From Planococcus citreus (GTDB lineage Bacteria; Bacillota; Bacilli; Bacillales_A; Planococcaceae): a stretch of 64,000 bases of DNA. The stretch's first letter is position 1. Each line of letters starts with the position of its first letter. Location: the NCBI RefSeq assembly GCF_003664125.1, contig NZ_RCCP01000001.1, positions 1,589,422-1,653,421 of the forward strand, read 5' to 3'. Positions 17,584 to 26,985 of the stretch are shown one piece after another. The translations under genes and the position numbers were made by a program. A model generated the notes under the pieces. The model worked only from the letters and a program-made list of their open reading frames with translations, searched no databases and was not told where the DNA came from.

Positions 17584-18174
17584 TCAATAAAATTCGATGA
17601 CGACCTCACTATACCCTTGCGCGTTCAAGAAATCAGTCAACAGTTCTTCTGTTCTCTGGTCCGCCTCATCCAGTAAGCCTTGGTCGATTTTTTCTTCCTC
17701 AATTTGTTTCTTGTTTTTATTTACTTCATCAAAAATTTTCTGAGAAGGATAATCCGAGAAGATATTACCTTTAACATCTGTTACTTTTGCTTTTTCTGTT
17801 TCTGCCACATTATCGAGTATTTTAGCTTTTGGAACCCTGAGGGATATTTTTTCGGATCCATCATCAGTTGTTACTTCTAGCCCCGAAAGGTCCGATCCTG
17901 CTTTCAAGTACCCTGAATACTCGATCAGCTTTATCGTCTCGGCAATATTAATGTCGGTGAATGGAATATTATTGTTATCCCGACTGACTATTGCATAGCT
18001 GTATTCATATTTCAATGTTGTCCATTCCGACAGTTCTACAATTTGATCATGGACTAAGCCAGTCTCTGAGCTATTCCCCTCAGCGAAGCCAAATAAATTT
18101 GTTTGTAAAAATGCAAACACCCCAATTGCCCCGATAACCAATCCCAATACTAAAGTTACTGCTAACTTTTTCAT
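17584..18174 (-). CDS. DUF4230 membrane-anchored protein
   Basis: A 196-residue protein with one N-terminal hydrophobic helix (residues ~4-26) and an outside domain that fits DUF4230: the phrases EWTTLKYEYSYAIV and SLRVPKAKIL, and a charged helix near residue 150 (NKNKKQIEEEK). The function is unknown. The start at MKKLA has AAGGGG 7 bases upstream. It stands alone between its own terminator and an AT-rich 270-base gap. Confidence 0.7.
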   Translation of the reverse strand: MKKLAVTLVLGLVIGAIGVFAFLQTNLFGFAEGNSSETGLVHDQIVELSEWTTLKYEYSYAIVSRDNNNIPFTDINIAETIKLIEYSGYLKAGSDLSGLEVTTDDGSEKISLRVPKAKILDNVAETEKAKVTDVKGNIFSDYPSQKIFDEVNKNKKQIEEEKIDQGLLDEADQRTEELLTDFLNAQGYSEVVIEFY

Positions 18175-18443
18175 GCTATATCCCCTTTGCCTATTCTCCA
18201 TATTTAATAGAAAAGCACTTTATACTTACAGAATAATTTCAGAGATTTCAACAATCTCTTACACTATTATACATATTAAAAATTGAATAAATAGAAAAAA
18301 ATAACATAATTAATCATTTAATTATGATAAGCAGCTCTCCATAGCACTTGAGTAGCGATACCCAAATTTCCTACAGTGATCCGAATGCTATATACTGATT
18401 ACAAATTCTTTATGACTTTACTATGACGTTTGGAGGAGATCAG

Positions 18444-19193
18444 ATGATGTTCGAAAACAAAGTAGTGGTTGTTAACGGTGGAACGGATGGAATTGGCAAG
18501 GAAGTGGTTCGTTTCTTTTGTAAGGAAGGAGCTACTGTTCATTTTACGGGAAGAGACAGCGACAAAGGGGCTCAAGTAGAGAGTGAATGCGACAGAAAGG
18601 CCCATTTTCACCAAGTCCATAACGAAAATCCGGAAGAAATCGAAAGCTTTTTTAACACACTTGAAAATGATGGACACACTGTCGAGATCCTCTTCAACAA
18701 TGCCGGCGTTCTGTCTATCGGAATGGGGCCCTTGTCTCGTGTAAAGCTGGATGACTGGAATCAGTTGATATCCGTCAATCAAACGGCGATTTTCCTCTAC
18801 ATGAAATATGCTTTAGCCGTGATGGGTAAGCAAAAACATGGCGTCGTTATTAATAATGCGGCGATCCTTGGAAACGATAAGGTCAATCCGATGCTGCCGG
18901 CTTATAGCGGAACCAAAGCGGCGGTTGTCGCGATGACCCAAAGCACGGCCTTGCGCTTTGCCAACCAAGGGATCCGGGTCAATTGCATCTCCCCCGGCCC
19001 GACAGAAACCGACCTGGCCATCAAAGCATATGGCGGAAAAGAAAATTATGAAAAGCAATCCCAGGGACACCCGAGAGGAAACTACGGGAAACCAAGTGAA
19101 ATCGCAGAAGTCGTGCTGTTCTTAGCTTCAGACAAGGCTTCCTATATAAACGGTGCAGAAATCGTTGTGGATGGCGGCTACTCGTTAAAATAA
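18444..19193 (+). CDS. SDR family oxidoreductase
   Basis: A classical short-chain dehydrogenase of 249 residues: cofactor motif NGGTDGIGKE, NNAG, catalytic Tyr and Lys in YSGTK, and SPGPTETDLA after it. The C-terminal NGAEIVVDGGYS is the usual end of FabG-like enzymes. The substrate is unknown. GGAGGAG lies 7 bases before ATG 18444, which decides against the upstream ATG. Confidence 0.88.
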   Translation: MMFENKVVVVNGGTDGIGKEVVRFFCKEGATVHFTGRDSDKGAQVESECDRKAHFHQVHNENPEEIESFFNTLENDGHTVEILFNNAGVLSIGMGPLSRVKLDDWNQLISVNQTAIFLYMKYALAVMGKQKHGVVINNAAILGNDKVNPMLPAYSGTKAAVVAMTQSTALRFANQGIRVNCISPGPTETDLAIKAYGGKENYEKQSQGHPRGNYGKPSEIAEVVLFLASDKASYINGAEIVVDGGYSLK

Positions 19194-19320
19194 ATAGACT
19201 TAGGTAACAGGATAGGATTAATTTAACCATTTACTGTAGAGAGCTTTATTTTCCTGTCGGGTGAAGTAAAGTTTTTTTTACAGTCTTTCACAAGTAGCAA
19301 TTGATTAATTCAATAAAGCA

Positions 19321-19361
19321 AAAAGGTTCATTCTTCTCATTAAAAGAAGAATGAACCTTTT
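19321..19361. terminator. Bidirectional terminator
   Basis: A perfect 17-base-pair stem (AAAAGGTTCATTCTTCT and its complement) lies between the convergent SDR and DUF1846 genes. Confidence 0.85.
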
Positions 19362-19436
19362 CAGTAAACGCTATAAATGAAAATACATCCGCCTCAAGCT
19401 TTTATAGAAGGGGAAAAGGCAGGTGTTTTCTAAAAT

Positions 19437-20945
19437 CTAATTGTAATATAGGTTCTCAGTTGGATATACCGGATCGTTGGTGATGTCGATTCCAAGCTTC
19501 TTAAAGGTCTGTTCGTTTTCTCTATTCAATATAACCGTAGAATGGGCTTGGGTGTCTTTTAAATGTGGCAATTGCTTATAAGCCAGCTCTGAAGTAGGAT
19601 TGGTGACCGCACTGATTGCCAGTGCAATGAGCACTTCATTGGCGCTTAATGTCGGGACGCGGCTATTCAAGTCATCGGTTTTCAACCGTTGAATCGTTTG
19701 TAAAATCATCGGCGACAACAAATCAATTTCATCGGAAATATTGGTCAATTTCTTCAACCCATTCAGAATCGCGGCTGCCGAAGCATCCATCAAAGTGGTC
19801 GTTCGACCGGTGATCATCTCGCCATTCGGCAGTTCTATCGCAATTACAGCTTGTAAATTCGTGCTGTCAATTTGCGCTTGGATTGCTTTCGCATAATTAC
19901 GCGCAGGCAATACAGGTGCCCGATCCTCTTTCTTTAAACCGGTCTCTTCTAGAATCACTTGCATGTGGCGTACACTGTCTTCATCGGCAAGCCCTTTTTT
20001 ATAATCGTTCTCTACGACGAAACTGCGCCGAATGATTTCCTGCTTGGCAGCTTCCTGGACCACGCTATCATCCGTGATGCCCGATTTCAGGCGATTAACC
20101 CCCATATCAGTCGGTGAGCTGTAAACAGACTCTTTGCCGGTAATCCTTTCAATAATCCGTTTGATGACAGGAAATGTCTCAATATCACGATTGTAATTGA
20201 CCGCTACTTTCTCATACGCTTCATAATGATAATTATCAATCATGTTTACGTCTTTTAAATCGACGGTAGCCGCTTCATAAGCGATGTTTACTGGGTGCTT
20301 TAACGGCAAGTTCCAAACCGGAAAAGTCTCAAACTTGGCATAGCCGGCTTCATTCCCCAGTTTATTCTCATGGTACATTTGGTTAAGACAAGTGGCGAGC
20401 TTTCCGCTGCCCGGGCCAGGGGCCGTTACTACCACGATCGGCTTTGTCGTTTTAATATAAGGATTTGTCGCAAATCCTTCTTCCCCAAGGACCGCCTCCA
20501 CGTTTGCCGGATAACCTTCGATTTCGCGGTGAATACAGACGCTAATTCCACTTCTCTCAAGCTTTGTCATAAATACTTTGACTGTTGGCTGCCCCTGGTA
20601 ACGGGTGATCAAAACACTGTTGACAGAAATGCCGTATGCCCGGTATTCATCGATTAAGCGCAGGACATCTTGGTCATAAGTGATGCCGTAATCTTCACGG
20701 ACTTTGTTTCGTTCGATGTCTCCAGCGTAGACACAGATGATGATTTCCGCCTTTTCTTTCAGTGTATGCAATAGTTTGATTTTGGCATCTTCATCAAATC
20801 CAGGCAACACACGCTTGGCATGTTTGTCGCCTATCAATTTTCCGCCAAATTCCAAGTAAAGTTTATCATACTGCTGCACCCGCTCCAGGATGTAGGCTGA
20901 TTGTTCTTGCAAATATTTCTCCGAATCAAATCCAATTTTTTTCAT
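19437..20945 (-). CDS. DUF1846 family protein
   Basis: A 502-residue member of DUF1846, a widespread Firmicute family of unknown role. It begins [22 protein letters not shown], typical for the family. A P-loop-like TAPGPGSGK near residue 175 suggests nucleotide binding. The rest is an alpha/beta protein with no membrane segment. It is a single gene with AAGGCGGG as ribosome site. Confidence 0.85.
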   Translation of the reverse strand: MKKIGFDSEKYLQEQSAYILERVQQYDKLYLEFGGKLIGDKHAKRVLPGFDEDAKIKLLHTLKEKAEIIICVYAGDIERNKVREDYGITYDQDVLRLIDEYRAYGISVNSVLITRYQGQPTVKVFMTKLERSGISVCIHREIEGYPANVEAVLGEEGFATNPYIKTTKPIVVVTAPGPGSGKLATCLNQMYHENKLGNEAGYAKFETFPVWNLPLKHPVNIAYEAATVDLKDVNMIDNYHYEAYEKVAVNYNRDIETFPVIKRIIERITGKESVYSSPTDMGVNRLKSGITDDSVVQEAAKQEIIRRSFVVENDYKKGLADEDSVRHMQVILEETGLKKEDRAPVLPARNYAKAIQAQIDSTNLQAVIAIELPNGEMITGRTTTLMDASAAAILNGLKKLTNISDEIDLLSPMILQTIQRLKTDDLNSRVPTLSANEVLIALAISAVTNPTSELAYKQLPHLKDTQAHSTVILNRENEQTFKKLGIDITNDPVYPTENLYYN

Positions 20946-21335
20946 TAATTTCAGTCCCGCCTTCTATACTTCAAGTTTTCTCTTATCCAGTATATAAAAA
21001 CGCATTAAGAGAAAGTACCAATAAAAATCTATCCTTTATCATTATAAATTTTTGAAAAAAAAAGTAAATCGGTCCAATTGCTTCATTGAGTGGCGTATCC
21101 AAAAAAGCGCAGTGGCCTCACCAAGGATATATTCAACTAAAATAACAGAATTCAAATCAATATTTAGCATATCCAAATGATGAAAACCTGTTTTCCTTAG
21201 ATAGTTTCAATAACTGAATTAATTTGATCTATCGGTGTAAAGAAAACATTAGAATTCGGTTTAAAAAATGGATTGTCTATAGCATTTAGACAAATCATGT
21301 ATAAGTTAGAGTTTATTTACTAGTATAAACCTCAC
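20946..21335. other. AT-rich intergenic region without recognised features
   Basis: About 390 bases between DUF1846 and rlmH. It is AT-rich, with no open frame, repeat or convincing terminator. Confidence 0.4.
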
Positions 21336-21815
21336 TTACTTATGATACGGTTCACCCTTCATAATCCGGAAAGCCCGGTATACCTGCTCCAGCAAGATCA
21401 ATTTCATCAATTGATGCGGAAACGTCATCTTGGAAAACGACAATTTCTCATCCGCGCGCTTCAAGACTTCGTCATGGAGGCCGAGCGATCCGCCGATGAC
21501 AAAGACGACTTTGCTGCGGCCGTAGGTCATGAGCGATTCCATGTCTTTGGCGAGCTGCTCGGACGTCTTCATCTTGCCGTCGATCGCCAGGGCGATGACG
21601 TAGGCGTCCTGCGGGATCTTGGCGAGTATGCGCTCGCCTTCTTTCTTCTTGACGATTTCCATATCTGCTTCGCTCAATTGCTCCGGCGCTTTTTCGTCCG
21701 CGACTTCTACCTCCGCAATTTTTGCATAAGCCCCTAAGCGTTTTGCATATTCTGCAATGCCCGCTTTCAAGTATTTCTCTTTCAGTTTTCCGACGGTCAC
21801 AATGGAAATGTTCAC
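21336..21815 (-). CDS. rlmH: 23S rRNA (pseudouridine-1915-N3)-methyltransferase
   Basis: RlmH, 159 residues, a small SPOUT methyltransferase acting on helix 69 of 23S rRNA in assembled ribosomes. Visible: the N-terminal [13 protein letters not shown], the SAM-knot [14 protein letters not shown], and the C-terminal [11 protein letters not shown]...[10 protein letters not shown]...PYHK, which carries the catalytic His and Tyr. The length is that of the family. It lies next to the CxxH/CxxC gene and a DnaA-box cluster, as in related Bacillales. Confidence 0.95.
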   Translation of the reverse strand: MNISIVTVGKLKEKYLKAGIAEYAKRLGAYAKIAEVEVADEKAPEQLSEADMEIVKKKEGERILAKIPQDAYVIALAIDGKMKTSEQLAKDMESLMTYGRSKVVFVIGGSLGLHDEVLKRADEKLSFSKMTFPHQLMKLILLEQVYRAFRIMKGEPYHK

Positions 21816-21904
21816 AACTTATCCCCCTTTACACGAAATTTACAAACAAGTTGCCCACAGAGTTTATGCACATATCCACAGGCGATTCTACATATTGTAG
21901 AATT

Positions 21905-22069
21905 TTATTTATCCGCCACAAGATACAATGCCTGTTCTTCACAGTAGTTGCACTTTGTGGATAACTTTTTGCTATCTGATAATTCAGTCAGTATAGGATA
22001 GCTTTCTGTTTTGGCAACAAATTCGTCAAGTCCTTGTCCCACGTGCGTTTGGCAGCAATATAACTCCAT
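21905..22069 (-). CDS. CxxH/CxxC zinc-ribbon-like mini-protein
   Basis: A 54-residue protein with CCQTH (C-x-x-H type) near the start and CNYC near the end, the pattern of the small CxxH/CxxC family found next to rlmH. It is probably a zinc-binding knuckle; the function is unknown. The start MELYCC has AAGGGGGCG 6-8 bases upstream, which decides against a longer frame. The coding sequence contains a perfect DnaA box (21956-21964). Confidence 0.8.
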   Translation of the reverse strand: MELYCCQTHVGQGLDEFVAKTESYPILTELSDSKKLSTKCNYCEEQALYLVADK

Positions 22070-22231
22070 TTTTACGCCCCCTTTCGATTTCCGAATATTC
22101 AACACAGTTATACACATTTCGTTCCCTTTTATCCACAATCCATTTTAACAGATATAAAACACTACGGATAGCGAAGCTTTTGTCACCTGTGGATTGTTAA
22201 TAATCGATTTTTAACAAAAAAGTTATCCACA
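21956..22231. promoter_or_regulatory. DnaA-box cluster near rlmH
   Basis: Four matches to TTATNCACA: TGTGGATAA at 21956-21964 (minus), TTATACACA at 22108-22116, TTATCCACA at 22129-22137 and TTATCCACA at 22223-22231. Weaker ones (ATATCCACA near 21872, CAATCCACA near 22190) flank them. It covers the promoter side of the CxxH/CxxC and rlmH genes. Confidence 0.7.
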
Positions 22232-22333
22232 TGCCATTTTCCCGAACAATTACCCCATTTCAGCTAAAAATTCGTGCTACGAAGTGTATAATATTCAGCT
22301 GATTTTCATTTTTCATTTTCATTTTCGGAAATG

Positions 22334-22379
22334 AAAAAAGCAGTTCCATTCGGTGTATAAAACACCTTACGGAACTGCT
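22334..22379 (-). terminator. Terminator of htrA
   Basis: On the minus strand AGCAGTTCC pairs with GGAACTGCT, the stem continues through GGTGT/ACACC, and TTTTTT follows. Confidence 0.9.
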
Positions 22380-22384
22380 GGGTC

Positions 22385-23587
22385 TTATAATGTGGAATTG
22401 TCGGTGAGCTCAAGCTCGAATTCGAGCAATTCGCCGTTTCGGTATGCCTTTACTTGGAGCATATCCCCGATTTGCTTTTCGTTGTAAAGATGCTTGCGCA
22501 ACTCGATGATATCCCCGATCTCTTCCCCATCCATCTCGACGATGACATCATATTGGCGCATGCCCGCTTCATCCGCCGCGGAAGACGGGACAACCGAGCT
22601 CACAACGACGCCCGCCGTGACTTCTTCCGTCAAATTCAATGTATCATCGCGGTATGTGCTCGGCACTTGCGCCAAATCAATCAGCGTGATGCCCATCGCC
22701 GGACGCACCATTTCACCCGTCGCTTCGAGTTGATTGATGACTGGCAGTGCCGAGTTGATTGGAATCGAGAAGCCAATGCCCTCGACTTGCGAAGTGGCGA
22801 TTTTCATCGAGTTGATGCCGATCAGTTGCCCTGCCAAATTGACGAGCGCGCCGCCGCTGTTACCGGGGTTGATCGCCGCATCTGTCTGCAAGACTTCCGC
22901 TTGCCAGTCTTCTGTGCCATCGCCGTCCAGGTCGACTGGAACTGCCCGGTCAGTGCCTGACACGACGCCGCTCGTCACAGAACCTGAGAATTCAAGGCCA
23001 AGCGGATTGCCGATCGCGATAACCGCTTCACCGCGCTTCAACGCATCCGAATCACCCAGCTCTACAACACCCTGCACTTTCTCGTTGCTCATTTCAAGAA
23101 CAGCGAGATCGGTCCAAATATCGCTGCCGACCACTTGTGCGTCGACTTTTGTCCCGTCGGCCAAGGTCACTTCAATGCCACTCGCGCCGTCAACGACGTG
23201 ATGGTTCGTCACGACATACGCGGTATCGCCTTCACTTTTATAAATGACGCCAGAACCCGTGCCGACTGCCTGTTCCTGGCTTTGCGAGAAGAAATCCCCG
23301 CCTGTCTGGAGATTCGACACGCCAACTACCGCATCCGACGCCTCATCGACGGCCTTCGTCACATCGGTCGTGATATCAAGCGACGCGCCTTGCTGCTCAC
23401 GGTTTTGCTGCTGGATCTGGGTGCCGGAATTTGTTGATTCGGTGCCTGGCAATAAGCCCGGTGCTTGCGAAAACAACAGCCACATTAATAACGCTCCGAC
23501 CAGTACGCCGAATACCCCCGCAAAGAAACTGCCCGCATGGCTCGGCTTCGGCTGCCTGCCATTCGGCGTTTGATTGTAATAACCCAT
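22385..23587 (-). CDS. htrA: HtrA/DegP-type membrane-anchored serine protease with PDZ domain
   Basis: A 400-residue S1C envelope protease/chaperone. Residues ~19-39 form the membrane anchor, followed by a Gln-rich linker. The trypsin-like domain has His130 in TNHHVV, Asp160 in WTDLAVL and Ser244 in NPGNSGG. The C-terminal PDZ domain contains GVVVSSVVPSSAADEAG. The insertion VDLDGDGTEDWQAE before the serine loop is usual for Bacillus HtrA paralogs. ATG 23587 is chosen because AGAGG lies 9 bases upstream. It corresponds to the HtrC/YycK gene that closes the wal region, but here a terminator and a 480-base gap separate it from yycJ, so it has its own promoter. Confidence 0.92.
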   Translation of the reverse strand: MGYYNQTPNGRQPKPSHAGSFFAGVFGVLVGALLMWLLFSQAPGLLPGTESTNSGTQIQQQNREQQGASLDITTDVTKAVDEASDAVVGVSNLQTGGDFFSQSQEQAVGTGSGVIYKSEGDTAYVVTNHHVVDGASGIEVTLADGTKVDAQVVGSDIWTDLAVLEMSNEKVQGVVELGDSDALKRGEAVIAIGNPLGLEFSGSVTSGVVSGTDRAVPVDLDGDGTEDWQAEVLQTDAAINPGNSGGALVNLAGQLIGINSMKIATSQVEGIGFSIPINSALPVINQLEATGEMVRPAMGITLIDLAQVPSTYRDDTLNLTEEVTAGVVVSSVVPSSAADEAGMRQYDVIVEMDGEEIGDIIELRKHLYNEKQIGDMLQVKAYRNGELLEFELELTDNSTL

Positions 23588-23618
23588 AGCCTCCATCCTC
23601 TCTTATGTCTCTCTTTTT

Positions 23619-23646
23619 ATCATAAGATGTACCCGCCAAAATGCAA
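23619..23646 (-). promoter_or_regulatory. Probable htrA promoter
   Basis: TTGCAT (-35) and TATGAT (-10) are 16 bases apart on the minus strand, about 32 bases before the htrA start. Confidence 0.45.
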
Positions 23647-23789
23647 GCAATCCTCCCTGTGTGAGCCTGTCAGGAAGTCATAATCCAACTTACTTTGTAC
23701 ACTTTTAAACTGGATGACTGGCCGCCGCAGCGCAGTAAGATGATGCTTTCCACAACTATTACTGCGACCTCTATATTCATCCCACACTA

Positions 23790-23920
23790 GCTGATGGGAA
23801 TGGAGGCGGCGACTCCTGCGGGAATAGCATGAGCCGAAGACCCTGGACTGAGCGAAGCGAGGGAAGCGGCTGAGGCCATGCCCGCGGAAAGCGTCCGCCG
23901 CAATGAGCATCAGCGGCTAA
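23790..23920. repeat. GC-rich intergenic repeat element with inverted ends
   Basis: A 130-base GC-rich stretch between htrA and yycJ. The words CTGATG...CATCAGC and GGAGGCGGCGACTCCTGCGG...CCCGCGGAAAGCGTCCGCC pair end to end. The same word order is familiar to me as an abundant dispersed intergenic element of Bacillaceae/Planococcaceae genomes. No coding potential. Confidence 0.55.
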
Positions 23921-24002
23921 ATGCGAGACCGCGCCAGCTGCATGACCCACATCCTGTGGGCCCGAAAGCGTCCACTTTCACGGACATCAGCGGCTCTAAA
24001 AA

Positions 24003-24051
24003 AACAAAAAGACTGCCCGACAAGCCATTTTTCAGGCTTCTGGGACAGTCT
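24003..24051 (-). terminator. Terminator of the wal operon (after yycJ)
   Basis: On the minus strand an imperfect 17-base-pair stem (AGACTGTCCCAGAAGCC with GGCTTGTCGGGCAGTCT) is followed by a long T-rich tract. Confidence 0.8.
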
Positions 24052-24067
24052 CTGCTCCTACATCTAT

Positions 24068-24856
24068 TCACACCACAACCAAAGGCGTCGCTTCAGTCGG
24101 CGAGGTATCAAACAAATCGACATAATCGCCGACGAAGATGCCTTTCGTCTGCAAGGTCTGCTCGACGCTCATGCGCGCGAGGTCTTTCATGTTATTGTCT
24201 TTGCTCAAATGCGACAAGTAGATGCGCGTCGGCTTCTCCGCGAGCACTTCCGACATCGCCACCGCCGCATCTTCATTCGACACGTGCCCGACGTCGCTCA
24301 GGATGCGTCGTTTGACCGACCATGGGTAGCGCCCCATCTGCAGCATGCCGATGTCGTGGTTGCTCTCAAACACATAAGCATCGGACGCGCCGATGATGCC
24401 TTTCATGCGGTCGCTGACATAGCCCGTATCGGTGATCAGCGCAAGTTTGCGCCCATGTTCATGGAATACATAAAACATCGGGTCCGCCGCATCATGCGAC
24501 ACGCCGAACGATTCGATGTCGAGGCCGCCAAACGATTTCGTCGTCTCCATATCGAAATGGAAACGCTGGTCGACCGGAATCTCGCCGACCAGCCCGTCCA
24601 TCGCCGTCCACGTTTTAGCGTTGGCGTAAATCGGCACTTTATGCCGGCGCGCGGCGATGCCGAGCCCTTTAATGTGATCGCTATGCTCATGGGTGACAAG
24701 AATGCCGTCGAGCTTGCCCATATCGCGGCCGATGGAGGCGAATAACGACTCCAATTTCTTGCCGCTAAGCCCTGCGTCCACTAAAAACGTATGCTCGTCG
24801 TTTTCTATATAGATGGCATTGCCAGTCGAACCGCTGGCCAATACACTAAAGCGCAT
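24068..24856 (-). CDS. walJ: MBL-fold metallohydrolase WalJ/YycJ
   Basis: A 262-residue metallo-beta-lactamase-fold protein with the metal site THEHSDH and later [10 protein letters not shown] and [10 protein letters not shown]. YycJ is an exonuclease-like member linked to DNA replication and repair, and to the wal operon by position. It lies 13 bases after walI and is the last gene before the operon terminator. AAGGAG precedes the ATG. Confidence 0.9.
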   Translation of the reverse strand: MRFSVLASGSTGNAIYIENDEHTFLVDAGLSGKKLESLFASIGRDMGKLDGILVTHEHSDHIKGLGIAARRHKVPIYANAKTWTAMDGLVGEIPVDQRFHFDMETTKSFGGLDIESFGVSHDAADPMFYVFHEHGRKLALITDTGYVSDRMKGIIGASDAYVFESNHDIGMLQMGRYPWSVKRRILSDVGHVSNEDAAVAMSEVLAEKPTRIYLSHLSKDNNMKDLARMSVEQTLQTKGIFVGDYVDLFDTSPTEATPLVVV

Positions 24857-24869
24857 AGTTAAAATCTCC

Positions 24870-25673
24870 TTACTCTGCTGTTTCCTCTTTCTGTTTGTTC
24901 AGCTCAATGACACCGTCCTTGATGGCATTGACGAAATGATCCGTTTCCTCGCCTTCGGAATCCTTCACGCGGATGCGCCAAGTTGGGACGAACATTTGCC
25001 GGTTCTCCGATACTTGAACATGTGTCGAATAGCCAAGTTCAGCTTCGGTGATGCGGCTGTTTGTCTCCAATAAGCTCTTCTGGTAAAGGGTATGGATTGC
25101 CTGAAGTGGTGAAATCAATTTCTTTTGTTCTTCATTTTCGATGATGTTGTCGAATAAGGTCTGCTCAAAACCGATAACGGCGTCATTCTCATCCCAGAAC
25201 ACGGTCAATTGGCCGCCCTTGCTATAAAACAACGGGACACCCGCCATCTGCTGGAAAAACACCGCGTGGTTCTGATCTTCATCGATTTGCCAAAGGCTGT
25301 ATTCCGAGCTTTCCGGTACTTCCTCTTCAATGAAAGCTGCCAATGCGTCTGCTTTGTCGCCCTCCAAGTCAATCGGTTCATCGTAAGTTACTTGCAGCAT
25401 CCGGTCTTCCAGGACGTTGACGATGCCATCAATATCCAATTCGGTGCCAGCAAAAGATTTCGATTCACCGCGTACGTATGGCTTGTCTTCTGAGACTTCC
25501 GGCAAAGCGGAATAAGTGATATTATCACCGCGTAATTTCTCATCGATGGTCGATTCCGGAAGCAATTCAATTCGTTCTGCTTCCGTATAGCGGTCGATAT
25601 ACAACGAATACAAGAAGACATTTAGAATCGAAAAGACAACTATGAAAATGGTTTTTGTTTTACTCCAATCCAA
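24870..25673 (-). CDS. walI: WalRK regulatory membrane protein WalI/YycI
   Basis: A 267-residue protein with one N-terminal membrane helix ([19 protein letters not shown]) and an external YycH/YycI-type domain. In Bacillus and Staphylococcus, YycH and YycI bind WalK and modulate its activity. It starts inside the end of walH (14-base overlap). It keeps the family length; the assignment rests on position plus topology and the late [15 protein letters not shown] stretch. Confidence 0.9.
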   Translation of the reverse strand: MDWSKTKTIFIVVFSILNVFLYSLYIDRYTEAERIELLPESTIDEKLRGDNITYSALPEVSEDKPYVRGESKSFAGTELDIDGIVNVLEDRMLQVTYDEPIDLEGDKADALAAFIEEEVPESSEYSLWQIDEDQNHAVFFQQMAGVPLFYSKGGQLTVFWDENDAVIGFEQTLFDNIIENEEQKKLISPLQAIHTLYQKSLLETNSRITEAELGYSTHVQVSENRQMFVPTWRIRVKDSEGEETDHFVNAIKDGVIELNKQKEETAE

Positions 25674-26985
25674 GCTTCACGCCTCCTACTGATTCGTCAG
25701 ATAGCCGTGTCCATTTGCCATTTGCTTTATAATACCAAGCGGGTTGAAAGGTGATCAAAGGCTCTGATTCAGTCAGTTCGTAGCCGATCGTTACCGCTTC
25801 AATTGTCGATAGGTCCATTTCAAGTCGGGCCAAAGCATCCAATACCGCTTCGCCAGACGCCATTTCAATTGTGCGGGTTTCTGCGACCGAATCAAGCAAA
25901 TAAGTCGGGCGGCTATAGCGGAATGCCTGCTCAATGCCGTTGTCTATCCCCCATTCAACATCTAAACTTACAGCTGTCATATTGCTGAAAACCGGGGAAC
26001 CTTCGAAAAACAGCTGATAGCTGATCTGCTGATTGACCGATTTCATGCCAAAATACACGTATTGATCGGTCCATCCTCCATGCTCATTAACAAAGTTGAT
26101 GGAGTTGAACACGAGATCGGACGGGATCGCCGGGTCAGAGGTTTCGGCTTTAGGCTGCACGTAATTGATGCTTTTCTGGCTATCCAATTCACGCATGATC
26201 GCACCCGAATCATCGGTGAACTCCTCACTTTGCAGATCCCCTGCAAATTCTGCAGACGGGCTGTCCATAATGGCATCCGCAAAGATGGCCGCCGAGGTTT
26301 CTTCCAATAGGTAGTCAAAGCCAGTCTTCTCTATCGGATCTTCCGGCACATAAACCGGCAAATTGCCGATGCGCGGATCCGTGATATAGCGATCATATTC
26401 TTCCGACTGTTGCACATAATCGCCGCGGAATTTTATCAACTCTGTTTCCGATACTTGTGCCTCGTATACACGGCCTGAACCGGTGTTGATAAAATAAATG
26501 ACGGAATCGGGATCTTCCTCTGTTCCCCATTCGACAACAACGCGGTTGAAGGTCGATTCCGGTAAATTATTATCGGTAATGTCCATAATGGCATCGAACA
26601 CAGGGAACGGCACAGCACCTGGATAATACAGCACGGTGCGCCCTGGATTTTGTAAATATTGCTTCAGTACTTCTGTCCCTGCTTCTTCTTCAAATATCTG
26701 GACATCGGAAATTTGCCATTGCTGGATTGTTTCCAGCATCTCTTCGATTTCAGTCTGGGAAAAAGTGCCGGTCACTTTATCTTCGTGATGATACAGCACT
26801 TTCACCGGCCGGACGACTTCGTCTGCACTGCGCTTATTGCCGATTGCCACGTCCACTTGTGTAGGCGTTTCAATCTCTTCAAGCGACGGGGTGAAGGTCC
26901 AAATCGTGAAGGTCAGTGCTAAGCTGAGAAAAATCAGGATGAACAGGGCAATGGATTTTACATGCTCCAAATACTTCAATCCCAT
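25660..26985 (-). CDS. walH: WalRK regulatory membrane protein WalH/YycH
   Basis: A 441-residue protein with a single N-terminal membrane helix (IALFILIFLSLALTFTIWTF) and a large external domain of the YycH family. It interacts with WalK and WalI in the membrane. It overlaps walK by 10 bases and walI by 14, so the four genes are translationally coupled. Family-like phrases: YYPGAVPFPVFDAIM and GFDYLLEETSAAIFADAIMDSP. Confidence 0.92.
   Translation of the reverse strand: MGLKYLEHVKSIALFILIFLSLALTFTIWTFTPSLEEIETPTQVDVAIGNKRSADEVVRPVKVLYHHEDKVTGTFSQTEIEEMLETIQQWQISDVQIFEEEAGTEVLKQYLQNPGRTVLYYPGAVPFPVFDAIMDITDNNLPESTFNRVVVEWGTEEDPDSVIYFINTGSGRVYEAQVSETELIKFRGDYVQQSEEYDRYITDPRIGNLPVYVPEDPIEKTGFDYLLEETSAAIFADAIMDSPSAEFAGDLQSEEFTDDSGAIMRELDSQKSINYVQPKAETSDPAIPSDLVFNSINFVNEHGGWTDQYVYFGMKSVNQQISYQLFFEGSPVFSNMTAVSLDVEWGIDNGIEQAFRYSRPTYLLDSVAETRTIEMASGEAVLDALARLEMDLSTIEAVTIGYELTESEPLITFQPAWYYKANGKWTRLSDESVGGVKLGLE

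Noticed and set aside
21336..24067. A CRISPR array or transposon in the DnaA-box/htrA region
   Set aside because: The repeated words are DnaA boxes with irregular spacing; no spacers, inverted ends or transposase were found. None was found elsewhere in the window either.
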